IMG/VR virus record: IMGVR_UViG_3300037088_000314
Coordinates: 1-22,091 of that record
Source of the DNA: a virus
Reading direction: 5' to 3' (one strand)
Length of the DNA stretch: 22,091 nucleotides
Shown here: positions 22,066 to 22,091 of the stretch, one piece after another
Layout: each line of letters opens with the position of its first letter
Numbering within the stretch: the stretch's first letter is position 1
Notes under the pieces: generated by a model
Seen by the model: only the letters and a program-made list of their open reading frames with translations
Databases searched by the model: none
What the model was told of the DNA's origin: nothing
Made by a program: the position numbers and the translations under genes

Positions 22066-22091
22066 AGCAGCGCCACGAGGTTCCCGGCGAT
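22062..22091 (-). CDS. C-terminal end of an upstream gene (partial)
   Basis: The last nine codons before a TGA at 22062-22064 read IAGNLVALL. The TGA overlaps the fibre start as ATGA, the same junction type as the propeller-glycosyltransferase pair, so this is probably the end of a real gene in the same operon. Too little is present to name it; from position a head protein is likely. Confidence 0.45.
   Translation of the reverse strand: MAGNLVALL

Noticed and set aside
1-22091. tRNA or rRNA genes, integrase, insertion sequences, attachment sites.
   Set aside because: No cloverleaf, transposase or recombinase motif, or flanking direct repeat was recognised by eye; a covariance-model and profile search would be needed to exclude them fully.

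Overview
The window is part of a tailed double-stranded DNA phage, or a prophage of one, with siphovirus-type tail genes. Every gene I can support is on the minus strand, so transcription runs from position 22091 towards position 1. Genes are tightly packed, with ATGA or GTGA overlaps, TAATG and TAA-ATG junctions, and only four non-coding gaps longer than 50 bases. I see no rRNA, tRNA, integrase, insertion sequence or CRISPR array. The host cannot be fixed from the sequence. The fairly high GC, GTG and TTG starts and protein types familiar from actinobacterial and environmental phages make a GC-rich bacterial host plausible, but that is inference.

Virion block (22091 to about 5741), in transcription order: the last codons of an upstream gene; a 1117-residue fibre-like protein built from about 40 copies of a 22-residue repeat; a small Ig-like protein; a head-tail connector-like protein; a tail-terminator-like protein; a zinc-ribbon protein; a glycosyltransferase-like protein; the major tail protein (TTG start, strong ribosome binding site); an HK97 gp10-like protein; the two-frame tail assembly chaperone; the tape measure; then three baseplate or fibre proteins, namely a beta-rich protein, a hub-like protein with a lectin-like C-terminus and a beta-propeller protein. 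A GT-B glycosyltransferase follows with an ATGA overlap. Portal, terminase and capsid genes are presumably just upstream of the window.

Replication and recombination block (about 5022 to 1): a small Cys-containing protein, a YqaJ-type exonuclease, an unrecognised 93-residue protein, a RecT annealase, a helicase-loader/helicase-like protein (DnaB N-terminal domain plus RepA-type ATPase), a small zinc protein, and the N-terminus of a DNA methyltransferase that runs off the window. Exonuclease and RecT would form a two-component recombination system; the ATPase would act in replication; the methyltransferase would modify phage or host DNA.

The points most worth a second look are: (i) the hendecad-repeat fibre protein with a higher-order register; (ii) a cluster of GGGTAA/TTACCC hexamers at 509-609 that is both an inverted array and a G-quadruplex motif; (iii) a tape measure gene whose N-terminal coding sequence has no normal start codon; (iv) a tail chaperone that appears to need a +1 (or -2) shift rather than the common -1; and (v) a helicase with a zinc knuckle inside its DnaB N-terminal domain and a non-standard Walker B strand.
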